DNA of 64,000 bases from Nanohaloarchaea archaeon SW_7_43_1 (GTDB taxonomy: Archaea > Nanohalarchaeota > Nanosalinia > Nanosalinales > Nanosalinaceae). The position numbers and the translations under genes were made by a program. The stretch is from positions 186,001-250,000 of the forward strand of contig PXPE01000001.1 of assembly GCA_003009795.1 (NCBI GenBank), in the 5' to 3' direction. The notes beneath the pieces were generated by a model. The model was not told the DNA's origin. It saw only the letters and a program-made list of their open reading frames with translations, and did no database searches. Below, in pieces: positions 1 through 9,017 of this stretch; position 1 is the stretch's first letter; each line of letters starts with the position of its first letter.

Positions 1-703
1 TGTAGTAGACTGCGGGAGGTATTATCAGTGATTTCATTATGTACATACCTTTCAGGGAGCCAAAGACATCTATGAAAAATCTTGCTAAAACATGTTTTTC
101 ACCGGTTCTAGGAAACATAAGTGCTATGCCTGTGATCCCTGCATCGAAATAATGTGAGACAATAGGGATATAGAATTCGGGCTTAAGGAAGCCTGGTTTA
201 ACCAGTTTCAAGATTGAGTAGCCCAGTATCATAGTTGTTCCCAGTGTAGCAGTTATCATCGCGAATCCTGGGAAGTTGTTTACCCTGTAAAAACTTAGCG
301 AGATCAGAAGTATCACCGTTCCAATGGCTGAAAGTATTTTATGGTAGCTGTAGCTTGTCTTCGATTCTAACTTTCTTGACAGTATTATTGAGGCTATTAC
401 AGTACCGAACATTAGAAGATAGATGAAAGGAGTCTCTAAGATGATCGTGTTGACCGCGTTTATGTCTTTTAGACCTCTGGCTGCTCCGCCGAGAAACACG
501 AAAGGAGCTATACCTAGAAAGAATTCTTTGTTGAGATCTATATCCAGTTTCTTGATGACAGGATATCCAATGTATGCCGCTGTCAATGCGAATAAACCTG
601 AGTATACAGCAGTATTGAAAGGGTTGTAGAAAACGGTTTCATCTATTATTGGGAGCCAGAACTTTTCCAGTAAAAAGCTTTTAACCCCGCTTAACAAACC
701 CAT
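1..703 (-). CDS. DUF63 family integral membrane protein (3' end outside window)
   Basis: Reading the minus strand from an ATG at 703 gives an open frame of about 234 codons running off the window edge. The protein is hydrophobic with several membrane segments. Near residue 30 it carries YNPFNTAVY, matching the YNxxNT signature of the archaeal DUF63 family (PF01889), followed by an FLGGAARGLKD-like stretch also typical of that family. Members are about 280-300 residues and have no established function, so the last fifth is missing here. Its start lies only 6 bases from the divergent lipoprotein start at 710, so each gene's promoter must lie inside or at the edge of the other. TTTTAA-like sequence occurs about 25-30 bases upstream of both starts. 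The family call is firm; the function is unknown. Confidence 0.8.
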   Translation of the reverse strand, partial: MGLLSGVKSFLLEKFWLPIIDETVFYNPFNTAVYSGLFALTAAYIGYPVIKKLDIDLNKEFFLGIAPFVFLGGAARGLKDINAVNTIILETPFIYLLMFGTVIASIILSRKLESKTSYSYHKILSAIGTVILLISLSFYRVNNFPGFAMITATLGTTMILGYSILKLVKPGFLKPEFYIPIVSHYFDAGITGIALMFPRTGEKHVLARFFIDVFGSLKGMYIMKSLIIPPAVYY

Positions 704-709
704 TGTTGT

Positions 710-1636
710 ATGCAAAGTAATACTACGGTTTTAACTTTGTTGTTTCTGACAGTTTTGGCCTCCGGATGCATGCACTCACCACCAGGAACTGTCACTGAAG
801 GACCGGAGTCTGTTGATATACAGAGCATACAGGTTACACCTAGTGAGATCTATGAGGGGCAAAACGCTAGAGCTTCTTTAACAGCTTTTAACGCCGGTAA
901 TATAGAGGCTGAGGTTACACTTGGAAAAAATGGTGAAAAAATGCTTACAGATTACTGTCCTGACATATTCGAGAATAAAGAGGAAAGATTTTCAGCTTCT
1001 ACCTCGAGAGTAGCAGAGACAAGACAAGGCAAAGAAGCTTCTTACAATCTGAAACCCGGCGACAAAATTAATGTAAGATGGTTTCTACAGCAACAAGGCA
1101 ATGTTCCGTTGATCGGGAAAAGATGTCAGATGTCGTTTTCAGTTCCGTTCAGTTACAGTGTTGAAGCCTATAGACAAGTCCAGATTAAACAGGATAGATC
1201 GGTGGAAGGATCACCTAATCTTGGATCAGAGTCTTCCAGCGGACCTCTAACATTGGCTATGGAAACCTTGCCCGGTTCTACAGGCCGTTCCAATACTTAT
1301 ATTGCAGAGGAGACCGGCGATGAAAGAATACAGTTACTGGTTCAGATGATAAACGAGGAACCACAGGAAGAATACAGGAAAGGTGTAGTCGAAATAAATA
1401 AGGAATCTTTCTCTATAGGCGCTACAGACCCCCTAGATGTTGATAGGGATGATTGTAAGTTCCCAGACGCAGATTTCCGTATGTACCAAGGGAAGAGCGT
1501 GGTCATACAATGCGATATCCCGGTGCCGCAGAATTTTGAAGAGCCTTCTGTGCTTTCAGATATTACCGCGAGTATAGATTATAATTACATTAAGGATGGA
1601 GGAACAAGAACAGTAAAGGTGGAGACCCGTGGATAA
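710..1636 (+). CDS. Predicted surface lipoprotein, first of three tandem paralogs
   Basis: This 308-residue protein begins with a short hydrophobic signal ending in a lipobox, L-A-S-G-C, with Cys20 as the likely lipid-modified residue. The rest is hydrophilic and beta-rich. Stretches such as LTAFNAGNIEAEV resemble CARDB/Ig-like adhesion modules. The last 20 residues contain a Y-N-Y-I-K-D pattern that recurs at the end of the next two proteins, which marks all three as paralogs. The stop overlaps the next GTG start by 8 bases, so the three genes should be co-transcribed and coupled. It probably sits on the outer face of the membrane. No enzymatic motif is visible and the specific role is unknown. 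Confidence 0.75.
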   Translation: MQSNTTVLTLLFLTVLASGCMHSPPGTVTEGPESVDIQSIQVTPSEIYEGQNARASLTAFNAGNIEAEVTLGKNGEKMLTDYCPDIFENKEERFSASTSRVAETRQGKEASYNLKPGDKINVRWFLQQQGNVPLIGKRCQMSFSVPFSYSVEAYRQVQIKQDRSVEGSPNLGSESSSGPLTLAMETLPGSTGRSNTYIAEETGDERIQLLVQMINEEPQEEYRKGVVEINKESFSIGATDPLDVDRDDCKFPDADFRMYQGKSVVIQCDIPVPQNFEEPSVLSDITASIDYNYIKDGGTRTVKVETRG

Positions 1637-2432
1637 CAAAATAATGATTCTAGCAGCGGTAGTTACTGTATCCGGCTGTACACATATGACCGGACCTTTA
1701 ACGCCTCCTAGTGGTCCTTCAGGTTCAGGCTTACAAGTTGAGACCCTTGATATCTCAGACGGTACTGTGAGCTCTGGTCAGACAGCATTAATCACTTTAG
1801 AGCTCAAAAACTATCACAGACAGGAGATAAACATAGATGATATATCACTGTACAATACAGGTATACTGGAGACAGAAAAACAAGGATGTAACCCTCCTCC
1901 CGCCCGTCTTGAGACAGCTAGAAAAGATTACATCCCGGAGATGCGGTGTCGTTGGACATTACAGGTACCTGAAGAAGAGGTCGAAAATTTTAACTCTAAG
2001 ATGGTTCCGGTAAAACTCAATCTCGCCTACCGGTCACAACTATCTAATTCTGAAGAACCTATCAAACTACATTTTCAGCCTTTAGAGGATATAGAGCAAA
2101 AAAACGAGTTGACCAAAACATTTTCGAATGAAGAGGTAAGACTTCAGATCAAAACTGAAAGCCCTATACAGCTTGAAGGCAGCACAGCAACTATTACAGC
2201 GAACAACGCTGGTAATGGAAGAGTAGATTCGGATTATAGCTTTGAATATTCGCCTTCAACCGTTTTCCCAGATTGTCCGCAACAGAAAGAACCTCTAATC
2301 AATCAAGAAGTTGAATTCGCCTGTAGTATAGATCCTCAGACAGATTCTAGTCTTACCCGGAACCTCATAGTTTCCACATCTTATAAATACGTGAAAGAGC
2401 CAACAATTGATGTTGAGGTTGTTAACCGTTAA
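1629..2432 (+). CDS. Predicted surface lipoprotein, second of three tandem paralogs
   Basis: This 267-residue protein starts at a GTG that overlaps the end of the previous gene. It has a hydrophobic leader ending V-S-G-C, with Cys17 as the lipid-attachment candidate. The body looks like two Ig-like beta domains, and the protein ends with the shared Y-K-Y-V-K-E motif. Its stop codon shares one base with the start of the third lipoprotein. Length, leader, domain order and C-terminal motif all agree with tandem duplication. No catalytic residues are recognisable. A structural, ligand-binding or adhesion role on the cell surface is an inference from fold-type only. Confidence 0.75.
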   Translation: MDNKIMILAAVVTVSGCTHMTGPLTPPSGPSGSGLQVETLDISDGTVSSGQTALITLELKNYHRQEINIDDISLYNTGILETEKQGCNPPPARLETARKDYIPEMRCRWTLQVPEEEVENFNSKMVPVKLNLAYRSQLSNSEEPIKLHFQPLEDIEQKNELTKTFSNEEVRLQIKTESPIQLEGSTATITANNAGNGRVDSDYSFEYSPSTVFPDCPQQKEPLINQEVEFACSIDPQTDSSLTRNLIVSTSYKYVKEPTIDVEVVNR

Positions 2433-3376
2433 TGATGGAGAATAAGGAAATACTGGTTTTACTGGGTCTTGTAGTCGTTGCTTCAGGATGTTCACATACG
2501 GCTTCACAATCTACATCTTCCAGTAGTGTAACAATTCAAAACTTCTCAGCTTTCCCCAGCAATGTTTTGAGCGATCAACAAGTCCGCTTAAAACTTACAC
2601 TGAAAAACAACGGAGACTCTGATGCTGAAAGTGTCCAGGCCAGATTGTTCAATGTTGCGTTTAGTGGGGAAAGAAACTGGAACTTAGATGGTGAAAGATC
2701 AATCAGATTTGGAACACTTCAATCTGCTGATGAGGAAAGAAATCTTCCTGCCAGAGAATCTACAAAATATTGGTCACTTGATTCTCCCAGCCTTGATGAG
2801 GGCGCCACAATACCTTATAGATTCATTACTAGAGTATACTACAAATACCAGACAACAGGCACCAGCAGTATCACTCTTATGGGACAGAGAAGATACAGGC
2901 AGCAAGGAAATCCTGAAAGACCAACTCTTGATACTACAAGTGGTCCTATCCAGATGGAGATCAGAACGCGTTCTCCTATAGTGTTCTATCCGCAAGATGA
3001 TTCAAGCAGGACGACAAAGATGTGTGTCATAGTTACCAACAAGGGAACCGGAACACCGTTTGTCCATAATCAGGCTTATGATGAAGATAATAGTGAATAC
3101 AATCTGGAAAGAGAAAACTCTAACAAGGTCAAACTGCGTGTGAAAAACCAGGGCAACACCAACTTCACATCAGCAGAATCAGGTGACGAATCACAAACAG
3201 TTTTAGTTGACATGCTGGGGAACAGAGGTATTGGTTGTTTCAGTATTGATGTCAGAAACTGGAACAATAACGTGGGACCTCAACAAGATGTGCCTGTACT
3301 CATCGAGGCAGATTATGGGTATGTTAAAGAAACCTCATCTTCCGCGACTGTCAGTGGAACAGATAGGTTTCGATAG
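2432..3376 (+). CDS. Predicted surface lipoprotein, third of three tandem paralogs
   Basis: The 314-residue protein starts with two ATGs in a row and has a leader ending V-A-S-G-C, with Cys20 counted from the first Met. A CARDB-like stretch, LTLKNNGDSDAES, follows at about residues 50-65. The protein ends with a Y-G-Y-V-K-E pattern matching the other two lipoproteins. It closes the three-gene operon and faces the minus-strand Ig-repeat protein with a 12-base gap, so the two operons converge. It is probably exported and anchored by its lipidated cysteine. The binding partner is unknown. Confidence 0.75.
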   Translation: MMENKEILVLLGLVVVASGCSHTASQSTSSSSVTIQNFSAFPSNVLSDQQVRLKLTLKNNGDSDAESVQARLFNVAFSGERNWNLDGERSIRFGTLQSADEERNLPARESTKYWSLDSPSLDEGATIPYRFITRVYYKYQTTGTSSITLMGQRRYRQQGNPERPTLDTTSGPIQMEIRTRSPIVFYPQDDSSRTTKMCVIVTNKGTGTPFVHNQAYDEDNSEYNLERENSNKVKLRVKNQGNTNFTSAESGDESQTVLVDMLGNRGIGCFSIDVRNWNNNVGPQQDVPVLIEADYGYVKETSSSATVSGTDRFR

Positions 3377-3388
3377 AGAGAAGAAAAA

Positions 3389-5101
3389 TTAGAAGAAAAA
3401 CAGGACTGCAGCTGTAATTGCTGCACCTGCTGTCATTGCGATTCCTACCTTACCTGTTTCTCCTTCTAGGTTTGGGGAAGGAACTTGATCGAAGAAGCCT
3501 CCGGTCAGTTCATTTCTTTCATCCTCAATTGATTCCTCAACATCTTTTTCGATCAACAGCTTGACTTTCTTACTTTTCTCAACTTCAGTTCCGTTAGCTT
3601 TTGCTGTGATCTTGACCTCTCCCTTCTTCTGGAATGGAACTCCTGCGTAGATGTAAGCTGTTTCTGTTTCTCCAGCTGGTACTGTTACTTCCTCTGGCTT
3701 AACTGAGGTCCATTCAGGTCCTTCCTTTGAAAGTTCGTAGGTGTTTTCTTCTGTTCCTGTGTTGTTCAGTCTTATCTTGTAGATTGCGCTTTTGTTCTCT
3801 CCTGCGCTTGCTACTTCCGGAATGACCTGCATGTCTAGATCCCAGCAGTTCTCTACTGTAAGTGTTGATGCTGATGATTTTACAGGTTCTCCGAATGTTG
3901 TTGCTGTAGCTGTGAGACCGACTTCGTGTTTACCTATTCCAAGGTCACCAGATGTATTTACTTCAACTTCCTGGCTTTCTCCTGGCGCAAGTTCTACTTC
4001 TGATGTCTGTAGTTCTCCTGTGCTTGCTTCTAGATTGAACGACTCCAGTGCTTCTCCCGTGTTCTCGACTTCTGCTGTGAATGTTGTTGATTCATCTTCA
4101 CAGATAGTTCTGGCCTCTCTCTCCAGATTGATCTCTGAGTCCATTCCATTGTATGAATTGAGGCTTACCGTGTTCGAACTTTCGGAGGTGCCTGTGGCTG
4201 AGACTGTGATTTCTCTTGATCCCAGTTCTCCAGGTCTTACAACCAAGGTCGTTGATCTGGTTGCTCCAGCTGGAACATCTAGTGATGTCTCGAGGAGCTT
4301 TCCTTCTGTTGTCTCAAGCGTGAACTCATCTGCCTTGGTTCCTAGGTTTCTAGCAGTTACTTCGTATTCCGTCTGGGTTCCTGCTGCCGTCTCCTGACTC
4401 TCAGGCGTTACTGATACTTCAGAGTTCCAGCATTCTTCTGCGTTGAACTGGACGTTCTGGATGTCCTGTGCGTAACTCGTTTTTGATGCGGTCACTACCT
4501 GAAAGTTTCTCTCTGCAGGTGAATCTGAAGACACTTCAAGTGTAAGTTCTGCTGTCTCTCCGTCTTCAAGATTAACAGAGTTTCTTGAGAGCTCTCCGAA
4601 GTCAGAAGTAACTGAGAACTCTTCAGGCTGGATACCAGTATTTTCTACCTCGACTGTGTATACAGCTTTCTGTCCCAGGCATGCTGTTTTCGATTCTTCC
4701 GCACTGACTTCTACCTGATGATCCTTGATAACTTCTACATTACCTGTCTCAGAAAATCGGTCACCGCTTGCTCTTGACTCCGCGGTAAGTTGGAATGTAT
4801 ATGTTCCCTCATCTCTATCGGTTCTGGGATTGAACCAGACGTTCACTGTCTCCGATTCTCCAGGTTCTAGCTCCGTTTTTTGCGGCGCGATTGTTACTTC
4901 GGCTGGAGATGAAGAACTTAGCTCGTAAACGTCTTTTGCCGGTCCTGTGTTCTCGACTTCAAGCTCATACGATGTAAAAGAATCAATTCGTGCACTTGAG
5001 CTTTCTGGGAACAGGTTTAGGGCTGCAGGACTTGCTGAAACTAGCCCTGATATCAAAACTAACGCTGCTGTAAGTAATCCGAGTTTGTTGTGTAAATTCA
5101 T
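3389..5101 (-). CDS. Exported surface protein with five Ig-like (NEW3/CARDB-type) repeats and a C-terminal membrane anchor
   Basis: The 570-residue product has a signal peptide (residues 1-24, hydrophobic, ending VSAS). About five repeats of 95-100 residues follow, each carrying an E-V-E-N-T-G or R-N-L-G strand and an L-E-P-G-E-S/T turn typical of NEW3/CARDB-like Ig folds. Repeats 2 and 4 each have a Cys near the start (TACLG, TICED) and another at the next boundary (EECW, ENCW), suggesting one disulphide per repeat. A short stalk leads to a final hydrophobic helix that ends at the C-terminus, so the protein is likely a membrane-anchored ectodomain. A strong AGGTGAC ribosome site lies just upstream of the ATG, with a TATTTAAAA box farther up. 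A structural or adhesion role is inferred. Confidence 0.8.
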   Translation of the reverse strand: MNLHNKLGLLTAALVLISGLVSASPAALNLFPESSSARIDSFTSYELEVENTGPAKDVYELSSSSPAEVTIAPQKTELEPGESETVNVWFNPRTDRDEGTYTFQLTAESRASGDRFSETGNVEVIKDHQVEVSAEESKTACLGQKAVYTVEVENTGIQPEEFSVTSDFGELSRNSVNLEDGETAELTLEVSSDSPAERNFQVVTASKTSYAQDIQNVQFNAEECWNSEVSVTPESQETAAGTQTEYEVTARNLGTKADEFTLETTEGKLLETSLDVPAGATRSTTLVVRPGELGSREITVSATGTSESSNTVSLNSYNGMDSEINLEREARTICEDESTTFTAEVENTGEALESFNLEASTGELQTSEVELAPGESQEVEVNTSGDLGIGKHEVGLTATATTFGEPVKSSASTLTVENCWDLDMQVIPEVASAGENKSAIYKIRLNNTGTEENTYELSKEGPEWTSVKPEEVTVPAGETETAYIYAGVPFQKKGEVKITAKANGTEVEKSKKVKLLIEKDVEESIEDERNELTGGFFDQVPSPNLEGETGKVGIAMTAGAAITAAVLFFF

Positions 5102-5174
5102 GGTTTAATTGTCACCTAGTAATAACACTTCAGTTAATTTTTAAATATCGGTCGGTAATCAATTGATTTTACCA

Positions 5175-8100
5175 CTACAGAAAGACATTTTTCAGCCTCT
5201 CATATAGTGATAGTTTTCTCTGGGTTTTGGTTCCTCCAACTTCTACCGGAACTCTCTCTGTATAGACAATTTTTGAGTCGCTGGTAATGGTAACTAGGGG
5301 ATTGAACTCTCCTTCTTCTCTAGGTGTGAGGTAGAAGAAGACTTCTTTCTCCTCTCCTGGCTGAAGGATAACTTCTTTCTCTGTTGTCGAAGTCCAGGTG
5401 TTTGGAAGACCGTTTATACCGACAAAGTACTTGGTCCGGACATCGTTATTGTTGTAAATAGTTGCCTTCACAATACCTCTACCTGAATCAACTGATGCAA
5501 TCTGTCCAGGGAAGCTTGAAGCCTCTGGCTTTGCCTCATGAACCTCTACTTCTCTCTCAGCAGAGCTTCTTTCACCTCTCGCTAATCCAACTATCTCATA
5601 GTTGACCTCGCCTTCTTTTTTGGCTACAGTGTCGAAACATACAGTACCTCTATCATTTGTTGACTCAACTATCTCTCCATCAACTAACAGTAGCACTGAA
5701 GGAATTTTCTGTGAGTTGACATCCGCACAGACTTCTATCTTATCGCCCTGGAATACTGTCTCGGGCGTCTTCATATTGCCAACCGTCACCGTTGGAAGGA
5801 CAGTAAGCTTTCTTGTCGCTCTATACTGATCAGTTCTCGCGGTTAGTTCGAAGTCACCTGCCCTCTCCGGGTAGATATAAGTTGAGTAGTAACCATCGGG
5901 CTCTGTCGATACCTGCTTGAGATCTCTGTCGTTTATCTCTATCTCAACATTTTCTCTTCCTCGAGCGTTGTCAACATATCCTGAGATCTTGACAGACTTA
6001 CCTGCTCTCACTCTATCAGGAACGACTTTCATCGATATCCCGTCTACTTCTTCCCCGACTGTATCACAGTCAAGTACCTCTATGCTGTTATCTATCGTGT
6101 CACTGTTTCCTCCCACTGAAGAGATTGTGAATTCCTTTGTTCCAGGTGATGCTGGCGTAAATGTTACAGTAACTTCCTCACTTTCTCCTTCTTCAAGTAA
6201 GGTGCTGTAGCTGTTGACGTCTCCCAGTCCTTCACCTTCTACTACAGTCAGTCTTTCACTTTCCCCGACATTCTCAGCGGTGAAAGTCACATCAAAACTT
6301 TCTCCAGCACATACATTACTTGGTGTATTGATATCGCTGAATGAGACCCGGCTCTCAGCTCTCACGCTGTATGCATTCTCTGCTGTATCGGTGTTACCAT
6401 CGTTGTCTGTAACTCTGACCTTCGCGGTTCTTTCTATCTCTTCAAAGAATGTCTCTTTGACCTCTGAATCATCCTCACTTATCTCGTAGTCGCCGTCCCC
6501 ATCAAGATCGAACTCATATTCCTTAATTCTTCCATCAAGATCCTCCGAATCCCCTGCATCGAAATCTATCTCTTCTCCCACATCAGCGTTCCCAGGATCT
6601 ATATCTAATCTTGCGACCGGTTCTCGATCTCCGGTTACTTCATTGAAAGTCGAGGATCTCTCGAAGAACCCCGAACCACAAGGATCTCCTGAAGTTCTTA
6701 CCTCGGCTCTAACCTCAGTACCTCTCTCATCAGCAAAGTTTTCTCTGAACTTTCTTTCAGCTCCGGTTCCTAAAGTCGCATCAGTATCCGAGATTTTTTC
6801 GTTATTCGCAAAGAGCTGGACATTTACATCCTGAGGTTCCCCTGTGTTCGTTATCTTTAACGAACCCTCAGTCTCATCATCAGTTGTATCTGTATCGCTG
6901 AAACTAACACCGCCCACATTAACTCTACATTGTTTCTGTTCTGGTACATTGAGGGATACTGATGCGGTATCACTGTTGCCATTGGTATCTGTAACTCTAA
7001 GGTATACCTGCTCTTTACCCTCTGAACTGAAACTTTTGAAGACCGACTTGCCGAACCTACTAGTGGCATCCTCAAACTCCCATTTGTATTCTTTAATATT
7101 TCCTTTACTTCTCGAACCATCAAACCTAACCGATTCTCCGATGAAAGGATTGTTGTTTGAAACCGATATTACTGCGTTAACTTCTTCTGGTTCCTCTTGG
7201 CCGCCGTCTTCCCCACCATCGCCGTTACTGGATTCATTCTTCTCTTCTACACTAACTGTTGTCCTATCTGTGTCGCTGTTGCCGTTTGTATCTGTGACGG
7301 TCAGTGTTGCTTGTTTCTCTCCAGGCGAATCATATGTTCTAGATACAGCCCTATCAAAACTGTTTTCACCGTCCTCAAAGTTCCATTTGTATTCTTTTAT
7401 CGGTGAGTCTCCTTCCTGACTGTCAAAGGCATCAAAGCTAACACTCTGGCCTGCCTCTATCGAAGAATCTGAAACTGTAATATCTGCAGTAGGTCCTTCA
7501 GCAGGCTGAGGTGTTTTCTTAACCCACTTTATCGTATTCTCGGAGCTGGCCTCTGTATTAGAATTTTCTGAGTTTCTAGCGACGGCTCTACCTCTTACAG
7601 AAATTGAGGACTCACTGTTTCTCTCAAAGTTGTATGAAACATCACATTTAGATCCTGAGCAGCCTGCGGAGTTCTGTCTTTTGGCAATCCATTCGTTTCT
7701 GCTATCAGACCATTTTTCTACCCAGATACTCTCCACGTTTGAACCTGTAGCAGTGACATCCACTCTAACAGATTCTCCTAAATTAACATTTCTTTCTCCC
7801 GAGGGATCAATATCTATTGATTCAATATTCGCTGATTCTTCAGGGGGTTTGTTTGTTGACTCACTCCATTCTAAATTTGTTTTCGATGTTGCACCGACGT
7901 TGCCTCCGTTACCACGAACTTCTATGACACCAGCATTGTTTTTCCGATATGAATAGGTTAGACTACACCCGTTATTACAGTCAGTTTCCATTTTATCTGC
8001 GACCCACTCATTTCTTTCTGAACTCCATCTTTCAACCCAGATAGATGAACGGCTTTGATCTGCGGTAACTTCGATTACTGCAGTCTTTCCTGTGTCAAGA

Positions 8101-8204
8101 TTGTTTGATGGTGAGACTTCTAATCCTAAAGCTGTGGCTGAAACTGCTAAAAAAAGTACCAAAAAAGTTGTCAATGCTAGTTTACTGTATTTCATTTTAA
8201 TCAC
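5175..8204 (-). CDS. Large secreted PKD-domain protein
   Basis: This roughly 1009-residue protein starts at a GTG overlapping the previous stop (GTGA); an ATG at 8195 gives a cleaner signal peptide (MKYSKLAL...). Visible layout: two ~100-residue repeats sharing S-I-W-V-E-[RK]-W-S with a Cys pair each; PKD domains at about 235-320, 340-425 and 530-620 (the first two with K-W-[NE]-F-E-D and all with T-D-[TN]-[ND]-G-N-[ST]-D-T); CARDB-like domains between and after; then Ig-like domains. The third PKD contains a D-L-D-G-D-G-D-Y loop that could bind Ca2+. Unlike its neighbour it has no C-terminal membrane helix and ends with a basic amphipathic tail, so it may be released or held by a partner. 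Adhesion or surface scaffolding is inferred. Confidence 0.8.
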   Translation of the reverse strand: MIKMKYSKLALTTFLVLFLAVSATALGLEVSPSNNLDTGKTAVIEVTADQSRSSIWVERWSSERNEWVADKMETDCNNGCSLTYSYRKNNAGVIEVRGNGGNVGATSKTNLEWSESTNKPPEESANIESIDIDPSGERNVNLGESVRVDVTATGSNVESIWVEKWSDSRNEWIAKRQNSAGCSGSKCDVSYNFERNSESSISVRGRAVARNSENSNTEASSENTIKWVKKTPQPAEGPTADITVSDSSIEAGQSVSFDAFDSQEGDSPIKEYKWNFEDGENSFDRAVSRTYDSPGEKQATLTVTDTNGNSDTDRTTVSVEEKNESSNGDGGEDGGQEEPEEVNAVISVSNNNPFIGESVRFDGSRSKGNIKEYKWEFEDATSRFGKSVFKSFSSEGKEQVYLRVTDTNGNSDTASVSLNVPEQKQCRVNVGGVSFSDTDTTDDETEGSLKITNTGEPQDVNVQLFANNEKISDTDATLGTGAERKFRENFADERGTEVRAEVRTSGDPCGSGFFERSSTFNEVTGDREPVARLDIDPGNADVGEEIDFDAGDSEDLDGRIKEYEFDLDGDGDYEISEDDSEVKETFFEEIERTAKVRVTDNDGNTDTAENAYSVRAESRVSFSDINTPSNVCAGESFDVTFTAENVGESERLTVVEGEGLGDVNSYSTLLEEGESEEVTVTFTPASPGTKEFTISSVGGNSDTIDNSIEVLDCDTVGEEVDGISMKVVPDRVRAGKSVKISGYVDNARGRENVEIEINDRDLKQVSTEPDGYYSTYIYPERAGDFELTARTDQYRATRKLTVLPTVTVGNMKTPETVFQGDKIEVCADVNSQKIPSVLLLVDGEIVESTNDRGTVCFDTVAKKEGEVNYEIVGLARGERSSAEREVEVHEAKPEASSFPGQIASVDSGRGIVKATIYNNNDVRTKYFVGINGLPNTWTSTTEKEVILQPGEEKEVFFYLTPREEGEFNPLVTITSDSKIVYTERVPVEVGGTKTQRKLSLYERLKNVFL

Positions 8205-8716
8205 TTGAATTCTTCTGGGTATGTTCCGATCCTCTCTCCGTCTTCTGTCAGAACAGTTAGATCTCCGGTTTTGGAGTCATACTGTAGGTCGAAATTTTCT
8301 GCATCTTTATATCCGCTTGTATCGGCGAATGCCTCTATCTCTTCGTATACCAGATTGGTGCCTACATCATCATTGAATTGGTCGACATTTTCATAGACTA
8401 CAGGTCCTCCGGTCGTCGTCGTATCTTTCTCAGTTCCTGTAGGTGTGTATTCACTGTCATGTGACGGGTGTTCTTTGCTTTCTTCAAGATCGTTATCACT
8501 TTGGTCCAGTATTCCATAAAGAATACCTCCCCCCGCTGTTGCAGCTGTTGCTGCACCCAATTTAAGTACATCTCTTCTGTTTGCCATGATTCCTTCATCC
8601 TGTGCCTCTTCGTGTCTGCGTTCAGCTTCCTTTCTTTCTCTATAAGCTTCTTCTCGTTCATCTGCTGGGCTTGGTTCTAGCTCGGAGTCTATCGAATCCC
8701 AATTATCGTCTGTCAT
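8201..8716 (-). CDS. Tat-signal protein of unknown function
   Basis: The 171-residue protein has an acidic, charged N-terminal 43 residues followed by a twin-arginine motif, N-R-R-D-V-L-K (Arg47-Arg48), and a small hydrophobic segment rich in Ala and Gly. This is a Tat signal or signal anchor. An internal ATG at 8587 would put the RR motif at residues 4-5, the usual spacing, so the long form may be cytosolic coupling sequence or a mis-start. The ATGA overlap with the upstream 69-aa gene favours the long start. The remainder is hydrophilic and acidic, without recognised domains. It lies between a small acidic gene and the PKD exoprotein in an overlapping operon, so joint function is likely. 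Confidence 0.65.
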   Translation of the reverse strand: MTDDNWDSIDSELEPSPADEREEAYRERKEAERRHEEAQDEGIMANRRDVLKLGAATAATAGGGILYGILDQSDNDLEESKEHPSHDSEYTPTGTEKDTTTTGGPVVYENVDQFNDDVGTNLVYEEIEAFADTSGYKDAENFDLQYDSKTGDLTVLTEDGERIGTYPEEFK

Positions 8717-8922
8717 TCGTCTGAAAGCACCTCCTCACCATCAATATATAGCTCGTCTGTATCCTCATCGTACTGGATTACGCTACTCGTTTTACGCGTT
8801 ATATCCTCTTCGTAGATTAAGTCTTCTTTAGTCTCTACCTCTCCTTCGAGTATTTTCTCTGCTGTGATGTATTCTAGGGAGCTGTTTGTTTTTTCACGCA
8901 ACTTGTGTTTGAATGTTTTCAT
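8713..8922 (-). CDS. Small acidic protein, first gene of the PKD operon
   Basis: A 69-residue, charged protein with no membrane segment. It begins with a basic stretch (MKTFKHKLREKTN) and ends in an acidic tail with D-E-L-Y-I-D-G-E-E-V. A related pattern, G-D-L-T-V-L-T-E-D-G-E-R, occurs near the end of the next protein, which hints at shared beta-hairpin ends. The stop overlaps the next start (ATGA). Upstream are an AAGGTGAC ribosome site, the inverted repeat at 8940-8960 and an ATATAAAAG TATA box, so this is the promoter-proximal gene. The family is not recognised. Confidence 0.65.
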   Translation of the reverse strand: MKTFKHKLREKTNSSLEYITAEKILEGEVETKEDLIYEEDITRKTSSVIQYDEDTDELYIDGEEVLSDE

Positions 8923-8939
8923 TTGATTGTCACCTTATA

Positions 8940-8960
8940 TGTTACTACTGTTAAGTAACA
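8940..8960 (-). promoter_or_regulatory. Inverted repeat between TATA box and start of the PKD operon
   Basis: TGTTACT and AGTAACA form a perfect 7-bp inverted repeat with a 7-base spacer. It lies immediately downstream of the minus-strand TATA box (about 8961-8970) and about 20 bases before the 69-aa gene's start. The position overlaps the expected transcription start, as a repressor operator would. No regulator gene is adjacent. Confidence 0.45.
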
Positions 8961-8993
8961 CTTTTATATGTTTTGACGCTTGCCCCCCTAATC

Positions 8994-9007
8994 GAGGATA
9001 AATCCTC
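8994..9007 (-). terminator. Short dyad downstream of the coiled-coil gene
   Basis: GAGGAT and ATCCTC flank a 2-base loop about 10 bases past the stop of the coiled-coil gene at 9018. On the minus strand it is followed by a purine-rich G run and not a T run, so termination is only one reading. Confidence 0.3.
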
Positions 9008-9017
9008 TCAATTCACG

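Noticed and set aside
423-629. Plus-strand 68-codon frame inside the DUF63 gene
   Set aside because: The minus strand codes a clear DUF63 protein over the same bases; the plus frame is a shadow with no ribosome site.
6844-7419. Plus-strand 191-codon frame within the PKD gene
   Set aside because: It opposes confirmed PKD domains; Ser/Leu-rich composition is typical of antisense readings here.
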